A model generated the notes under the pieces. That model worked only from the letters and a program-made list of their open reading frames with translations. It was not told where the DNA came from and searched no databases. A stretch of DNA of 8,183 nt from JBJXFK01 sp046155505 (GTDB taxonomy: Bacteria; Planctomycetota; Phycisphaerae; UBA1845; Fen-1342), in NCBI GenBank assembly GCA_046155505.1, contig JBJXFK010000131.1, positions 1 to 8,183 on the forward strand. The letters are read 5' to 3'. Numbering within the stretch: the first letter of the stretch is position 1; each line of letters begins with the position of its first letter. This document shows, piece by piece, positions 1 to 6,365 of the stretch. A program made the translations under genes and the position numbers.

Positions 1-96
1 AAGCGCGGATCGCAGGCGGTGCTCTCGCTTCGCACGGCGTGGCTCAACGGCGACTGGGACGGCGTCTGGGCCGCAAAGCCGCTGGCAGCGGCGTGA
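1..96 (+). CDS. C-terminal fragment of an unidentified protein (possibly an IS transposase)
   Basis: The first frame is open from the window edge to a TGA at 94-96 and gives 31 residues, including SQAVLSLRTAWLNGDWDGVW near the end. Third codon positions are mostly G or C, as in the real genes here, which supports coding. The pattern of a short helix (QAVLSLR) followed by LNGDWD and an aromatic residue resembles my memory of the extreme C-terminus of ISKra4-type transposases in planctomycetes. That is a recollection, not an alignment, and 31 residues are too few to prove it. The gene is convergent with the DUF1028 gene. It could equally be the tail of any cytoplasmic protein. That it is the end of a gene is moderately certain; its identity is weak. 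Confidence 0.5.
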   Translation, partial: KRGSQAVLSLRTAWLNGDWDGVWAAKPLAAA

Positions 97-135
97 AAAG
101 CACCCACAAACATGACGCCGACCCTCGAATGCAGA

Positions 136-162
136 GCCACCGAGGGCACCGAGGACACGGAG
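136..162. repeat. Three tandem 9-nt units, consensus close to GRCACSGAG
   Basis: Three consecutive 9-mers read gccaccgag (136-144), ggcaccgag (145-153) and gacacggag (154-162). They differ from one another at only two or three positions. They lie in the non-coding gap between two convergent genes. The pattern resembles the CACGGAGG-type short repeats I remember from intergenic regions of Planctomycetes and Verrucomicrobia. No function is known to me. Confidence 0.65.
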
Positions 163-177
163 GAATTGCCGCGGATG

Positions 178-197
178 GCACAGATTTGCGCAGATTT
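178..197. repeat. Two tandem 10-nt units, GCRCAGATTT
   Basis: gcacagattt (178-187) is followed directly by gcgcagattt (188-197), with one mismatch, and then a further gca. The sequence lies 15 bp after the 9-nt repeat in the same intergenic gap. Its AT-rich core stands out in this GC-rich window. A GCAGAT-type repeat next to a CACGGAG-type repeat fits the mosaic of short intergenic repeats I recall from related phyla. Function is unknown. Confidence 0.5.
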
Positions 198-232
198 GCA
201 AACGTGACAGCGGCACTCCCGATGTACAGCGT

Positions 233-1606
233 CTAATAGAGCTGCCGCAGCATTTCCACCAGATCGGCCAGGTCGGTGTCGTTGTCGCCGTCCACGTCGG
301 CGACTTTGCCGTTGCCGAAATTGTCGAGCACGATCTTCAAATCGAACGGGTCCACGTCGCCGTCGTCGTCCAGGTCGCATGCCGGGTTCGCGTGCGTCCA
401 GGTCGGGCTGGGCATGAGCAGCACGTCGCGCACCTTGCCGCCGACACTCACCGTGATGAGAAACCGATCGCGGCCGATGCCGCCGTCCGACGTGAGCGGC
501 ACGCGGAAGACGCCGTTGCCGAGCGACTGCACTTCGCCGATCTCGGCAATGCCCGCCGAACCCGCCGGGTCGTGCTGCACGGTGATGCCGTCATAGATCG
601 TCGCCGCGTTGAAATCCCAATCGCAGAGTTCCACGCGCAGGGTCGCCGCCCCCGGGCCTATCACTTGCCGCGGCACCACGAACGCCGGTGTGATGATCGC
701 ATCGGGCACGCCGACACGCGACTCGCGCCAGGCGTCGAATTGCTCCTGCAACTGCAATACCGGGTCGGGGTCCGCCGTCTGCTGGTTGGCGATGTTGAGC
801 TTCAAAAAGTAATTCCCGGTCGCGCAGCCGACCGTCGCGTTGCACAGGCCGTCGGTATCGCCGCGACGTGAGAGATAGAGGAACCCAACGTCCGCACTCT
901 TGGTGAACGACGGCGGCGGCGATCCGCACGCGGTCGGATCGGCGACTGAACAGGAGCAGCGCCCGTCGCCGCCCATGCTGCGGGCCGCCTCCATCGCAGC
1001 CATAAGCTTCGCTGGCAAATCGCTGAACGTATTCAACACGGCCTGCTCGGCGGCCTCGATCACCGGAGCGCCGGTCAGCACGTTGCCCTGAATCGCATAG
1101 GTGATGTTGCCGTCGCGCCCGATTACGCCGCCGGCATACCGCCCGTTCGCCGTGCCGCTGTAGGTCGCGGCATTTCCGAGCGAATCCACAATCCCATATT
1201 GCCGGCGGCGGAATTGCGTATCCTCGGACAGAATGAACGCCAATATCTCGTCCGGCGAATCGCCGTTGATGAACCCGGTGCGGATGCGGCGGCGATTGAG
1301 TGAACTCTGATCGACGAGCGACTGGGCACACGCGGCCCCGACCCCGACGCGAATCACCGGGAGAAACGCGGCCAGGTCAAAGCCGGTCAGGCACGTCGCC
1401 GACGCCACCCCGATTTCCCCGGTTCGCTGATCGATCAAGATGACCGACCAAGTCGCCCGCGCCGGTGCAGCGGCAACCAGCGGAATAATCAGCACCAGCA
1501 CGCGAATAAGAGCGGCGGAATCGCGAAATCGTCGCGGCGAAGGGCAGCCGGAAACTCGCGCATGGGGTGCCGACGCCGGGAGCGTTTGCTTGATATGACC
1601 TGTCAT
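233..1606 (-). CDS. Secreted DUF1028 (Ntn-hydrolase-like) protein with C-terminal dockerin-like domain
   Basis: A 457-residue protein. After a long basic N-region comes a hydrophobic stretch (about residues 33-48) ending in an ARA signal-peptidase site, so the mature protein would begin at Thr52 (TWSVILIDQRTGEIGVA). Residues 52 to about 245 match the DUF1028 family: the TWS start, GVGAACAQSLVD (88-99), YGIVDSLGNAATYSGT (137-152) and YAIQGNVLTG (170-179). Pfam places this family in the Ntn-hydrolase clan; its substrate is not established. Residues 302-398 look beta-rich and may form an Ig-like domain. The C-terminus (410-457) has two calcium-loop motifs, DLDDDGDVDPFD (411-422) and DVDGDNDTDLAD (437-448), as in dockerin type I or EF-hand tails. 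The ATG at 1606 is the only convincing start in frame; an AGGAGG (1629-1634, complement) lies 22 nt upstream, too far to be a normal ribosome site. The gene is divergent from sppA. An extracellular or cell-surface location is inferred. Confidence 0.9.
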   Translation of the reverse strand: MTGHIKQTLPASAPHARVSGCPSPRRFRDSAALIRVLVLIIPLVAAAPARATWSVILIDQRTGEIGVASATCLTGFDLAAFLPVIRVGVGAACAQSLVDQSSLNRRRIRTGFINGDSPDEILAFILSEDTQFRRRQYGIVDSLGNAATYSGTANGRYAGGVIGRDGNITYAIQGNVLTGAPVIEAAEQAVLNTFSDLPAKLMAAMEAARSMGGDGRCSCSVADPTACGSPPPSFTKSADVGFLYLSRRGDTDGLCNATVGCATGNYFLKLNIANQQTADPDPVLQLQEQFDAWRESRVGVPDAIITPAFVVPRQVIGPGAATLRVELCDWDFNAATIYDGITVQHDPAGSAGIAEIGEVQSLGNGVFRVPLTSDGGIGRDRFLITVSVGGKVRDVLLMPSPTWTHANPACDLDDDGDVDPFDLKIVLDNFGNGKVADVDGDNDTDLADLVEMLRQLY

Positions 1607-1774
1607 GATTCGTGGCGGACGGGCCGCCCCTCCTGCTTCGCGTTAGAAATTGACTCCACATTCTATACTCGTCGGCCTCAAATCCCGACGCTAAACTTCG
1701 CTCGTGTTCGACCGCCGCTACGCCGATCCGTGTTTCAGGTTCGGCAACCGCGGCTTTACCGGAGGTTCCCGCTG
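1607..1774. promoter_or_regulatory. Divergent intergenic region with AT-rich promoter candidate
   Basis: These 168 bp separate the starts of the DUF1028 gene and sppA, so promoters for both should lie here. The only AT-rich patch is about 1644-1669. On the plus strand it holds TATACT (1664-1669), one base from the sigma-70 -10 consensus. A TTGACT (1650-1655) lies only 8 bp upstream of it, too close to act as its -35. On the minus strand the same patch gives TAGAAT (1660-1665), also one base from consensus. Neither has a well-placed -35 box, so these are candidates only. A start near 1676 would leave a leader of about 100 nt for sppA. Confidence 0.35.
1761..1765 (+). promoter_or_regulatory. 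Shine-Dalgarno GGAGG of sppA
   Basis: GGAGG ends 9 nt before the ATG at 1775. It decides the start of sppA: the reading frame is open back to an ATG at 1562, but that start would overlap the divergent gene and would put about 70 arginine-rich residues ahead of the signal sequence. Confidence 0.75.
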
Positions 1775-3613
1775 ATGACTCTCTCCCCTCGCCCGATGCG
1801 TACACGCTGGCTCTACTCGGCTCTCGCGATCGCCGCGATACTGACGACGCCCGCGCTCGCCGCGAAAAAGGTGCTGCGCGTGCTGCTCGACGGCCCGATC
1901 GCCGAGGCACCGCTACCTGACAAGTTGATGGCCAAACTCTTCGGTGAAGACGTGCGCTCGCTGCGCGAATGGACCGAGGACATTCGCGCCGCCGCCGACG
2001 ATAAGGAAATCGCCGGCATGGCCCTGATCCTCGACGAGCCGCAGATGAGCCTCGCCCAGCTCGAAGAGCTGACGCGGGCGATCGGGTACTTCCGGTCCAA
2101 AGGCAAGGCTGTCCACGCCTATTCAGATTATCTGAGCAACCGCTCGTACGCGGTCGCCGCCCACGCCGACCACATTACGCTGGCCGAGACGGCGAACGTC
2201 GATATCGTCGGCATCTACGCCGAGCTGACGTTTTACAAAGGCATGCTCGACAAGATCGGCGTGCAGGCCGACATGCTGCACTGCGGCGCGTACAAGAGCG
2301 CGCTCGAACCGTATACGCGGACCGAGCCGAGCAAGGAAGCGGCCGAGAACGTGAACTGGCTGCTGGACGGCCTGTTTGATCGCTGGGTGAAAATCATGGC
2401 CGACGGTCGCAAGCAGTCGGTCGAGCAGATCAAGGCCGCCGTTGATCAGGCCCCGCTGAGCGACAAAAAGGCCAAGGAACTCAAGCTCATCGACGAGATC
2501 GGGTCGTTCGAGGGTTTCACCGCCCGCCTCCTGAAAGAGTATGGACAGGATCTCGAACTGGTCAAAGACTACAGCGCCGAGGATATGCCCGAACTGGACA
2601 TGGACAACCCGTTCGGGATCTTCCAGTTCATCCAGGAGCTGATGGACAAGTCGGACGAGGTTTCGGGCAAGCCGGGCATCGGTCTGGTCTACATCACCGG
2701 GCCGATCATGACCGGCAAGAGCCAGCCCGACCCGTTCGGCGGCGAAGGTTCGGCAGGCAGCACGACGCTGCGGGCCGCATTCCGCGCGGCTGAGGAAGAT
2801 GACAACATCAAGGCCGTCGTGATTCGCGTCGATTCGCCCGGCGGGTCAGCCCTCGCCAGCGACATCATCTGGAACGCGGCGGCAAAGTGCGCCAAGAAGA
2901 AGCCGCTCATCGTCAGCATGGGCGGCGTCGCGGGCAGCGGCGGCTATTACGTCGCGATTCCCGGCGAGACGATTTTTGCCGAAGAATCGACCATCACCGG
3001 CTCGATCGGCGTCGTCGGCGGCAAGATGGTGCTGGCCGGTCTGTTCAATGAAAAGCTGGGCATCACGACCACGCCATTCGCACGCGGCAAGAACTCGGGG
3101 TTGATGTCGAGCATGCGCCCGTGGAACGACACCGAGCGAGCCAAGATCACCGAGTACATGAACGACACCTATGCGTCGTTCAAGGGCCGCATCACGGCGT
3201 CGCGCGGGGCGAAGATCAAGGGCGATCTCGAAAATCTCGCTGGCGGTCGCGTGTACACCGGGCGGCAGGCGCTGGAACGCGGCCTGGTGGACAAGATGGG
3301 CGGCTTGCAGGATGCGCTCAATTACGCCGCCGACAAGTCTGGCGCGGGCAAGGACTTTGAAGTACACACGCTGCCCAAGCCCAAGGGTTTCAACGACATC
3401 ATGGCCGAGATGTTCGGCAAGCCGACGGCGGACGAATACGAAGTCGCGACGCCGGACTATCGCCGACACATCGCGATGCAGTTCATCGAGCCGCTGGTGC
3501 AGGAACTCGCTCCGGGCGCGGCGCGACGTGTGCTCGCCGGGCTGCGCAATTTGATCATGCTGGATACCGAGCGTGTCGGCATGATGATGCCGATGCAGCT
3601 TGATATTCGCTGA
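1775..3613 (+). CDS. sppA: Signal peptide peptidase SppA, 67K type (peptidase family S49)
   Basis: A 612-residue protein, close to the length of E. coli SppA (618). It is a membrane-associated serine protease that degrades signal peptides left after protein export. Residues 11-30 form a hydrophobic signal or anchor ending in PALAA. Two S49-type domains follow: the N-terminal one, about 33-255, and the C-terminal one, about 300-530. The catalytic Lys is K174 in GAYKSALEPYTR, matching the K209 region of E. coli. The catalytic Ser is S388 in GGVAGSGGYY, followed by STITGSIGVVG (405-415), matching the S409 region. The dyad is therefore complete and split between domains, as in the double-length type. 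The tail (about 540-612) is less conserved. The ATG at 1775 follows a good ribosome site and a signal sequence. The gene appears monocistronic, with its own promoter region upstream and a strong hairpin downstream. Confidence 0.95.
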   Translation: MTLSPRPMRTRWLYSALAIAAILTTPALAAKKVLRVLLDGPIAEAPLPDKLMAKLFGEDVRSLREWTEDIRAAADDKEIAGMALILDEPQMSLAQLEELTRAIGYFRSKGKAVHAYSDYLSNRSYAVAAHADHITLAETANVDIVGIYAELTFYKGMLDKIGVQADMLHCGAYKSALEPYTRTEPSKEAAENVNWLLDGLFDRWVKIMADGRKQSVEQIKAAVDQAPLSDKKAKELKLIDEIGSFEGFTARLLKEYGQDLELVKDYSAEDMPELDMDNPFGIFQFIQELMDKSDEVSGKPGIGLVYITGPIMTGKSQPDPFGGEGSAGSTTLRAAFRAAEEDDNIKAVVIRVDSPGGSALASDIIWNAAAKCAKKKPLIVSMGGVAGSGGYYVAIPGETIFAEESTITGSIGVVGGKMVLAGLFNEKLGITTTPFARGKNSGLMSSMRPWNDTERAKITEYMNDTYASFKGRITASRGAKIKGDLENLAGGRVYTGRQALERGLVDKMGGLQDALNYAADKSGAGKDFEVHTLPKPKGFNDIMAEMFGKPTADEYEVATPDYRRHIAMQFIEPLVQELAPGAARRVLAGLRNLIMLDTERVGMMMPMQLDIR

Positions 3614-3660
3614 TCGCGATTGCACGAGCGTGATTCGTTGCGTGGGCAGGGCATACACAT

Positions 3661-3692
3661 CATGCCGACATCGGTCCGCCGATGTCGGCATG
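3661..3692 (+). terminator. Perfect 14-bp hairpin downstream of sppA, probable terminator
   Basis: CATGCCGACATCGG (3661-3674) and CCGATGTCGGCATG (3679-3692) are exact reverse complements with a 4-nt loop (TCCG). An ACAC/GTGT pairing (3655-3658 with 3694-3697) could extend the stem past a small internal loop. The stem lies 48 bp after the sppA stop. Only a short T run (TTT, 3697-3699) follows, so the U-tract is weak. It may work as an intrinsic terminator, or as an RNA 3'-end stabiliser. Confidence 0.6.
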
Positions 3693-3719
3693 CGTGTTTC
3701 TCGACACAATCGAAACGCA

Positions 3720-3725
3720 TATAGT
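3720..3725 (+). promoter_or_regulatory. Candidate -10 box (TATAGT) for the MscS-family gene
   Basis: TATAGT is one base from the sigma-70 -10 consensus and lies just after the sppA hairpin, 32 bp before the channel's start codon. A TCGACA (3701-3706) resembles a -35 box, but its 13-bp spacer is too short. The position makes sense, because transcription would start near 3732 and leave a short leader containing the ribosome site. The sequence evidence is limited. Confidence 0.35.
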
Positions 3726-3743
3726 CCGGTACGTTGCGCTTTT

Positions 3744-3747
3744 GGAG
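3744..3747 (+). promoter_or_regulatory. Shine-Dalgarno GGAG of the MscS-family gene
   Basis: GGAG (in TTTGGAGATT) ends 10 nt before the ATG at 3758. It favours that ATG over the in-frame TTG at 3734, which lies upstream of this site and would add eight residues ahead of a signal peptide that is already complete. Confidence 0.6.
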
Positions 3748-3757
3748 ATTCGTTCTG

Positions 3758-5932
3758 ATGCCCGTGCTTCGTCTCATCTCAGTGCTCTTGCTCGCCGCGC
3801 ACTTCGCGGCGCGAGCATTCGCACAGGACGCAACCGTCGCTCCGCCCGATGCGCTCGCGTCGGATGTCGAAACGCAACCGGCCTCGCAACCCGCCACGCG
3901 CCCGGTCGGCGTCAACGATCCGCAACATTCGCCGCGCGCGACGATTCGCGAGTTCCTGCTCGCAGTCAACGAAGCCCGCAGCAAGCCCGAACGCATCAAG
4001 GACGCGGTCGCGTGCCTGCAAACCAGCGGCCTCGACGTCGCGATTCAGGAAAAAGCACCGCAATACGCTGAGCGCCTGGCCGTCGGCATCAGCGAGATTT
4101 TTCGCCGCAAGGGCATCAGCACGGACAACGTGCCCGACGACCCGACCGGCCCGCCGTTCACGCTCTTCGAACACGAGGAAGGTTCCAAACTCGTCCTCGC
4201 GCTTCAAGAGGATGGCCGCTGGCGCTTCACCAGCGAATCGGTGCTCGCGATCGACAAGCTGGAGCAGATTTACCGCGAAGCCGCCGCAACCCAGCCGGTC
4301 GAGCAGCCGGTGCAGTCCAGCACGCCGCCGGAGTTCCGCTCGCCGCGCGCGACGTTCGACACGTTTCTTTCCGCCACGACCGCCGGCGAGTGGGCTCGGG
4401 CCGCGCAAGCGCTCGATCTCAGCGCACTCGCCGCCGCCGGTCGTGCCGAGGCAGGCGTTGCCGCGGCCAAGAAGCTGCGCGAGGTGCTCTCGCTCATCAA
4501 GCCGGTGGTGCTACAGGACATTCCCGAGACCGCGTCGGGCCCGCCGTTTCCGCACTATGTCGATGAAGTCGGGCGCGTGGAAGTCGCTCGAATGGAAGCG
4601 GGCGACCGCCAGGGAAGCTGGTTGTTCTCATCCGCAACGGTCGGCAAGCTCGATCCGCTACTCAAGTCGCTGCGCGAACGCGCGACGACCAGCGCAACGT
4701 CGGAGGTCATCTTCTGGCAGTCGCCGCTGGCCTGGCTGCGAGCGCTCTTGCCCGAGTCGTATGAACGCCCCTATCTGCACATCGAACTGTGGCAATGGAT
4801 CGCTCTCGGCGTGTTTCTGCTGATCGGCGAGATGCTCCGTCGCGTATTGGCCCGCGTGCTGGCGATGCTGGTCGGCCCGCTGCTGCGCACCAAAGAGAGC
4901 AGCGTCGTGCCGGCCGTGCTCGCGCGGCGATTGCGCTCAGCGGCGTGGGTGCTCACGCTGCTGCTATGGTGGGGCGGCGTGCAGGCGATCGAACTCGACA
5001 TCGCGGTCGTGCCCTACTTTGTCGTCCCGCTCAAGACAGCGATCATCGTTTTCATCGTCTGGACGGTGTACAGCCTGCTCGATCTGCTGATCGACAACGT
5101 GATGCTGCGCATGCAGGAGCGCACGCGGCGGGTCGACAACGTCATCGCCCCGCTCGTGCAAAAGACGCTGAAAGTCGTCGTGCTGCTGATCGGCGGCATC
5201 TGGCTGATGAAGGCGCTCGGCTTCCAGGTTGAGCCGCTGCTCGCCGGTCTCGGGCTGGGCGGTCTGGCATTCGGTCTCGCCGCGCAGGACACGCTCAAGA
5301 GCTTTTTCGGTTCCGTCAACGTCGCGCTCGATCGCCCGTTTCATGTCGGCGACTGGGTGCGCATCGGCGACGTCGAAGGCAAGGTCGAGTCGGTCGGGCT
5401 GCGCAGTTCGCGCCTGCGCACCGCCGACAATTCTGAACTCACGATTCCGAACGCGAACATCGTCAACGCCGTGGTCAACAACTTCGGTCGGCGCCGCTAT
5501 CGCCGCATTCACGCGGTCATTGGCGTCGAGTATTCAACCTCGCCGGAGCAGCTCGACGCGCTGTGCGAGGGCATTCGCGAACTCATCCGGCAAAACCCGT
5601 ACGCCAACAAGGACGATTTTCAGGTTTACGTACACGCCCTGTCGGCGTCGTCGATCGACGTGCAGCTCAATTGCTATCTGGATGTGGTCGACTACGCCAT
5701 CGAGCTCGAATCCAAACACCGCATGCTGATCGACATCCTGCGCGTCGCGCAGCGGCTCGGCGTGCGAATCGCATATCCGACACGCACGGTACACGTCGTG
5801 CGCAGCGACGCGGACGAAACCGACGAGTCGCCGCGCAGTGCGCTGCCGGTCGCAACGGTCGAGGCGCGAACGCGCGGCCTCGAAGCGGCACGCAGTGTGT
5901 TGGCCGGCGAACCGATGGGGCAGGGACGCTAG
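3758..5932 (+). CDS. MscS-family mechanosensitive ion channel with large duplicated N-terminal extracytoplasmic region
   Basis: A 724-residue protein. A signal peptide (residues 1-22, ending AFA before QD) is followed by a Thr/Pro/Gln-rich linker and two related modules (about 58-175 and 195-312). Hydrophobic helices lie near 342-357, 395-410, 418-446 and 468-488. The pore-lining TM3 (about 491-520) has the Gly/Ala pattern AGLGLGGLAFGLAAQ (496-510). The MscS beta and C-terminal domains follow: DRPFHVGDWVRIGDVEGKV (525-543), TIPNANIVNAVVNNF (562-576) and GVEYSTSPEQLD (589-600), equivalent to the FRPF, IPNG and GVAYDSD regions of E. coli MscS (286 residues). The channel would open under membrane tension to release solutes during hypo-osmotic shock. 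The extra N-terminal region is well beyond the minimal MscS. Residues about 682-724 form a charged tail beyond the usual domain. The gene lies between the sppA hairpin and a long repeat-bearing gap, so it is probably transcribed alone. Confidence 0.92.
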   Translation: MPVLRLISVLLLAAHFAARAFAQDATVAPPDALASDVETQPASQPATRPVGVNDPQHSPRATIREFLLAVNEARSKPERIKDAVACLQTSGLDVAIQEKAPQYAERLAVGISEIFRRKGISTDNVPDDPTGPPFTLFEHEEGSKLVLALQEDGRWRFTSESVLAIDKLEQIYREAAATQPVEQPVQSSTPPEFRSPRATFDTFLSATTAGEWARAAQALDLSALAAAGRAEAGVAAAKKLREVLSLIKPVVLQDIPETASGPPFPHYVDEVGRVEVARMEAGDRQGSWLFSSATVGKLDPLLKSLRERATTSATSEVIFWQSPLAWLRALLPESYERPYLHIELWQWIALGVFLLIGEMLRRVLARVLAMLVGPLLRTKESSVVPAVLARRLRSAAWVLTLLLWWGGVQAIELDIAVVPYFVVPLKTAIIVFIVWTVYSLLDLLIDNVMLRMQERTRRVDNVIAPLVQKTLKVVVLLIGGIWLMKALGFQVEPLLAGLGLGGLAFGLAAQDTLKSFFGSVNVALDRPFHVGDWVRIGDVEGKVESVGLRSSRLRTADNSELTIPNANIVNAVVNNFGRRRYRRIHAVIGVEYSTSPEQLDALCEGIRELIRQNPYANKDDFQVYVHALSASSIDVQLNCYLDVVDYAIELESKHRMLIDILRVAQRLGVRIAYPTRTVHVVRSDADETDESPRSALPVATVEARTRGLEAARSVLAGEPMGQGR

Positions 5933-6068
5933 CGCGGGATGCAGCCGTAGCGATCAGGCCTCCGCGCCCGACGGCGGCTCGCGAATCAAACGCGGCGCAT
6001 CCAGAAAAGCAGCCGAGGGCGGCAGCTCCACAACGCGGCGTTGAGGTCGCGCGTCGTGCGGACTGCTC

Positions 6069-6100
6069 GTTGTTCCCTAGTTCCTTTGTTCCGTTGTTCC
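6069..6100. repeat. 8-nt periodic repeat, four NNNGTTCC units
   Basis: GTTCC occurs at 6072, 6080, 6088 and 6096, exactly 8 nt apart. The preceding triplets are gtt, cta, ttt and gtt. The run is T-rich on the plus strand and lies in the non-coding gap between the channel and the hydrolase gene. Only the GTTCC core is fixed. I recall similar GTTCC-type runs in intergenic DNA of Planctomycetes and Verrucomicrobia, but this needs a search. Function is unknown. Confidence 0.75.
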
Positions 6101-6140
6101 CCGCGCAGAAACCGCGGAGGGCCGCGGTGCTCCGTGCCCT
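6101..6140. repeat. Degenerate G/C-rich repeat related to the left-hand 9-nt repeat, inverted
   Basis: Read on the minus strand, this stretch gives GGCACGGAGCACCGCGG and then CTCCGCGG. The nonamer GGCACGGAG is within one base of ggcaccgag (145-153). The stretch directly follows the 8-nt repeat. On the plus strand CCGCGGAGG and GCCGCGGTG also resemble each other. The similarity is degenerate, so membership of the same family as 136-162 is a suggestion only. Confidence 0.35.
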
Positions 6141-6355
6141 TGCTAAAAGATGATCGCAACAAGACTTATGTTCGCATCGCGGCGCGAAATTCTGGACCGG
6201 CGCGGACGCTCGTGGTACCATGCATACGCTCTGGCGGATGGTCGAGTCGCGAGCGGAACTTGCCGCCGATTTGCCTTCGACGGCCGCCATTCCGATAGTT
6301 TCTACAGGCGAGACGCTCGCGTCGCCCGCCACCGCCCGCGCGGCCTGCCGCCGCC

Positions 6356-6363
6356 AAGAGGAG
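6356..6363 (+). promoter_or_regulatory. Shine-Dalgarno AAGAGGAG of the lipoprotein hydrolase gene
   Basis: A purine-rich AAGAGGAG ends 2 nt before the ATG at 6366. Pairing through AAGAGG would leave a 4-nt spacer, which is short but workable. It marks 6366 as the start, as does the lipoprotein signal that begins there. Confidence 0.55.
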
Positions 6364-6365
6364 CT

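Larger units (their letters stand above)
5933..6365. other. Intergenic region with short repeats and the leader of the downstream hydrolase gene
   Basis: No convincing complete gene lies in these 433 bp. Positions 6069-6100 hold an 8-nt periodic repeat, and 6101-6140 a G/C-rich repeat-like stretch. The frame of the downstream hydrolase is open back to an ATG at 6150, but that extension is arginine-rich, resembles no domain and precedes a complete lipoprotein signal, so I treat it as untranslated leader. TTGCTA (6140-6145) and TATGTT (6167-6172) resemble promoter boxes, but their 21-bp spacing is too long. A small hairpin (GACG/CGTC, 6312-6323) lies about 40 bp before the gene. The complement of 5954-6076 is an open frame without a start codon that may be a gene remnant. 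Confidence 0.5.

Noticed and set aside
591..1331. 246-codon minus-strand frame inside the DUF1028 gene
   Set aside because: It is a same-strand alternative frame, arginine-rich and without domain similarity, while the main frame carries clear DUF1028 motifs.
1650..1669. TTGACT...TATACT as a complete sigma-70 promoter for sppA
   Set aside because: The boxes are only 8 bp apart, far below the usual 16-18 bp. Only the -10-like hexamer is kept as a candidate.
1562..1774. N-terminal extension of the sppA reading frame back to an ATG at 1562
   Set aside because: It overlaps the divergent DUF1028 gene, is arginine-rich and unlike any SppA, and precedes a signal sequence with its own well-spaced GGAGG.
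2846..3709. 287-codon minus-strand open frame opposite sppA
   Set aside because: It is low in motif content and His/Arg-rich, and lies wholly across the well-supported SppA catalytic domain and the downstream hairpin.
3849..4823. 324-codon plus-strand frame inside the channel gene
   Set aside because: Its composition is dominated by Arg and Ser, a typical frame-shifted reading of GC-rich coding DNA.
6069..6100. CRISPR-like array or tRNA-type structure in the repeat block
   Set aside because: The repeat units are 8 nt with no spacers of 25-40 nt, and no cloverleaf can be drawn.
6150..6365. Start of the hydrolase protein at the ATG at 6150
   Set aside because: The 72 extra residues are Arg-rich without similarity and would bury the lipoprotein signal that starts at 6366 behind its own ribosome site.
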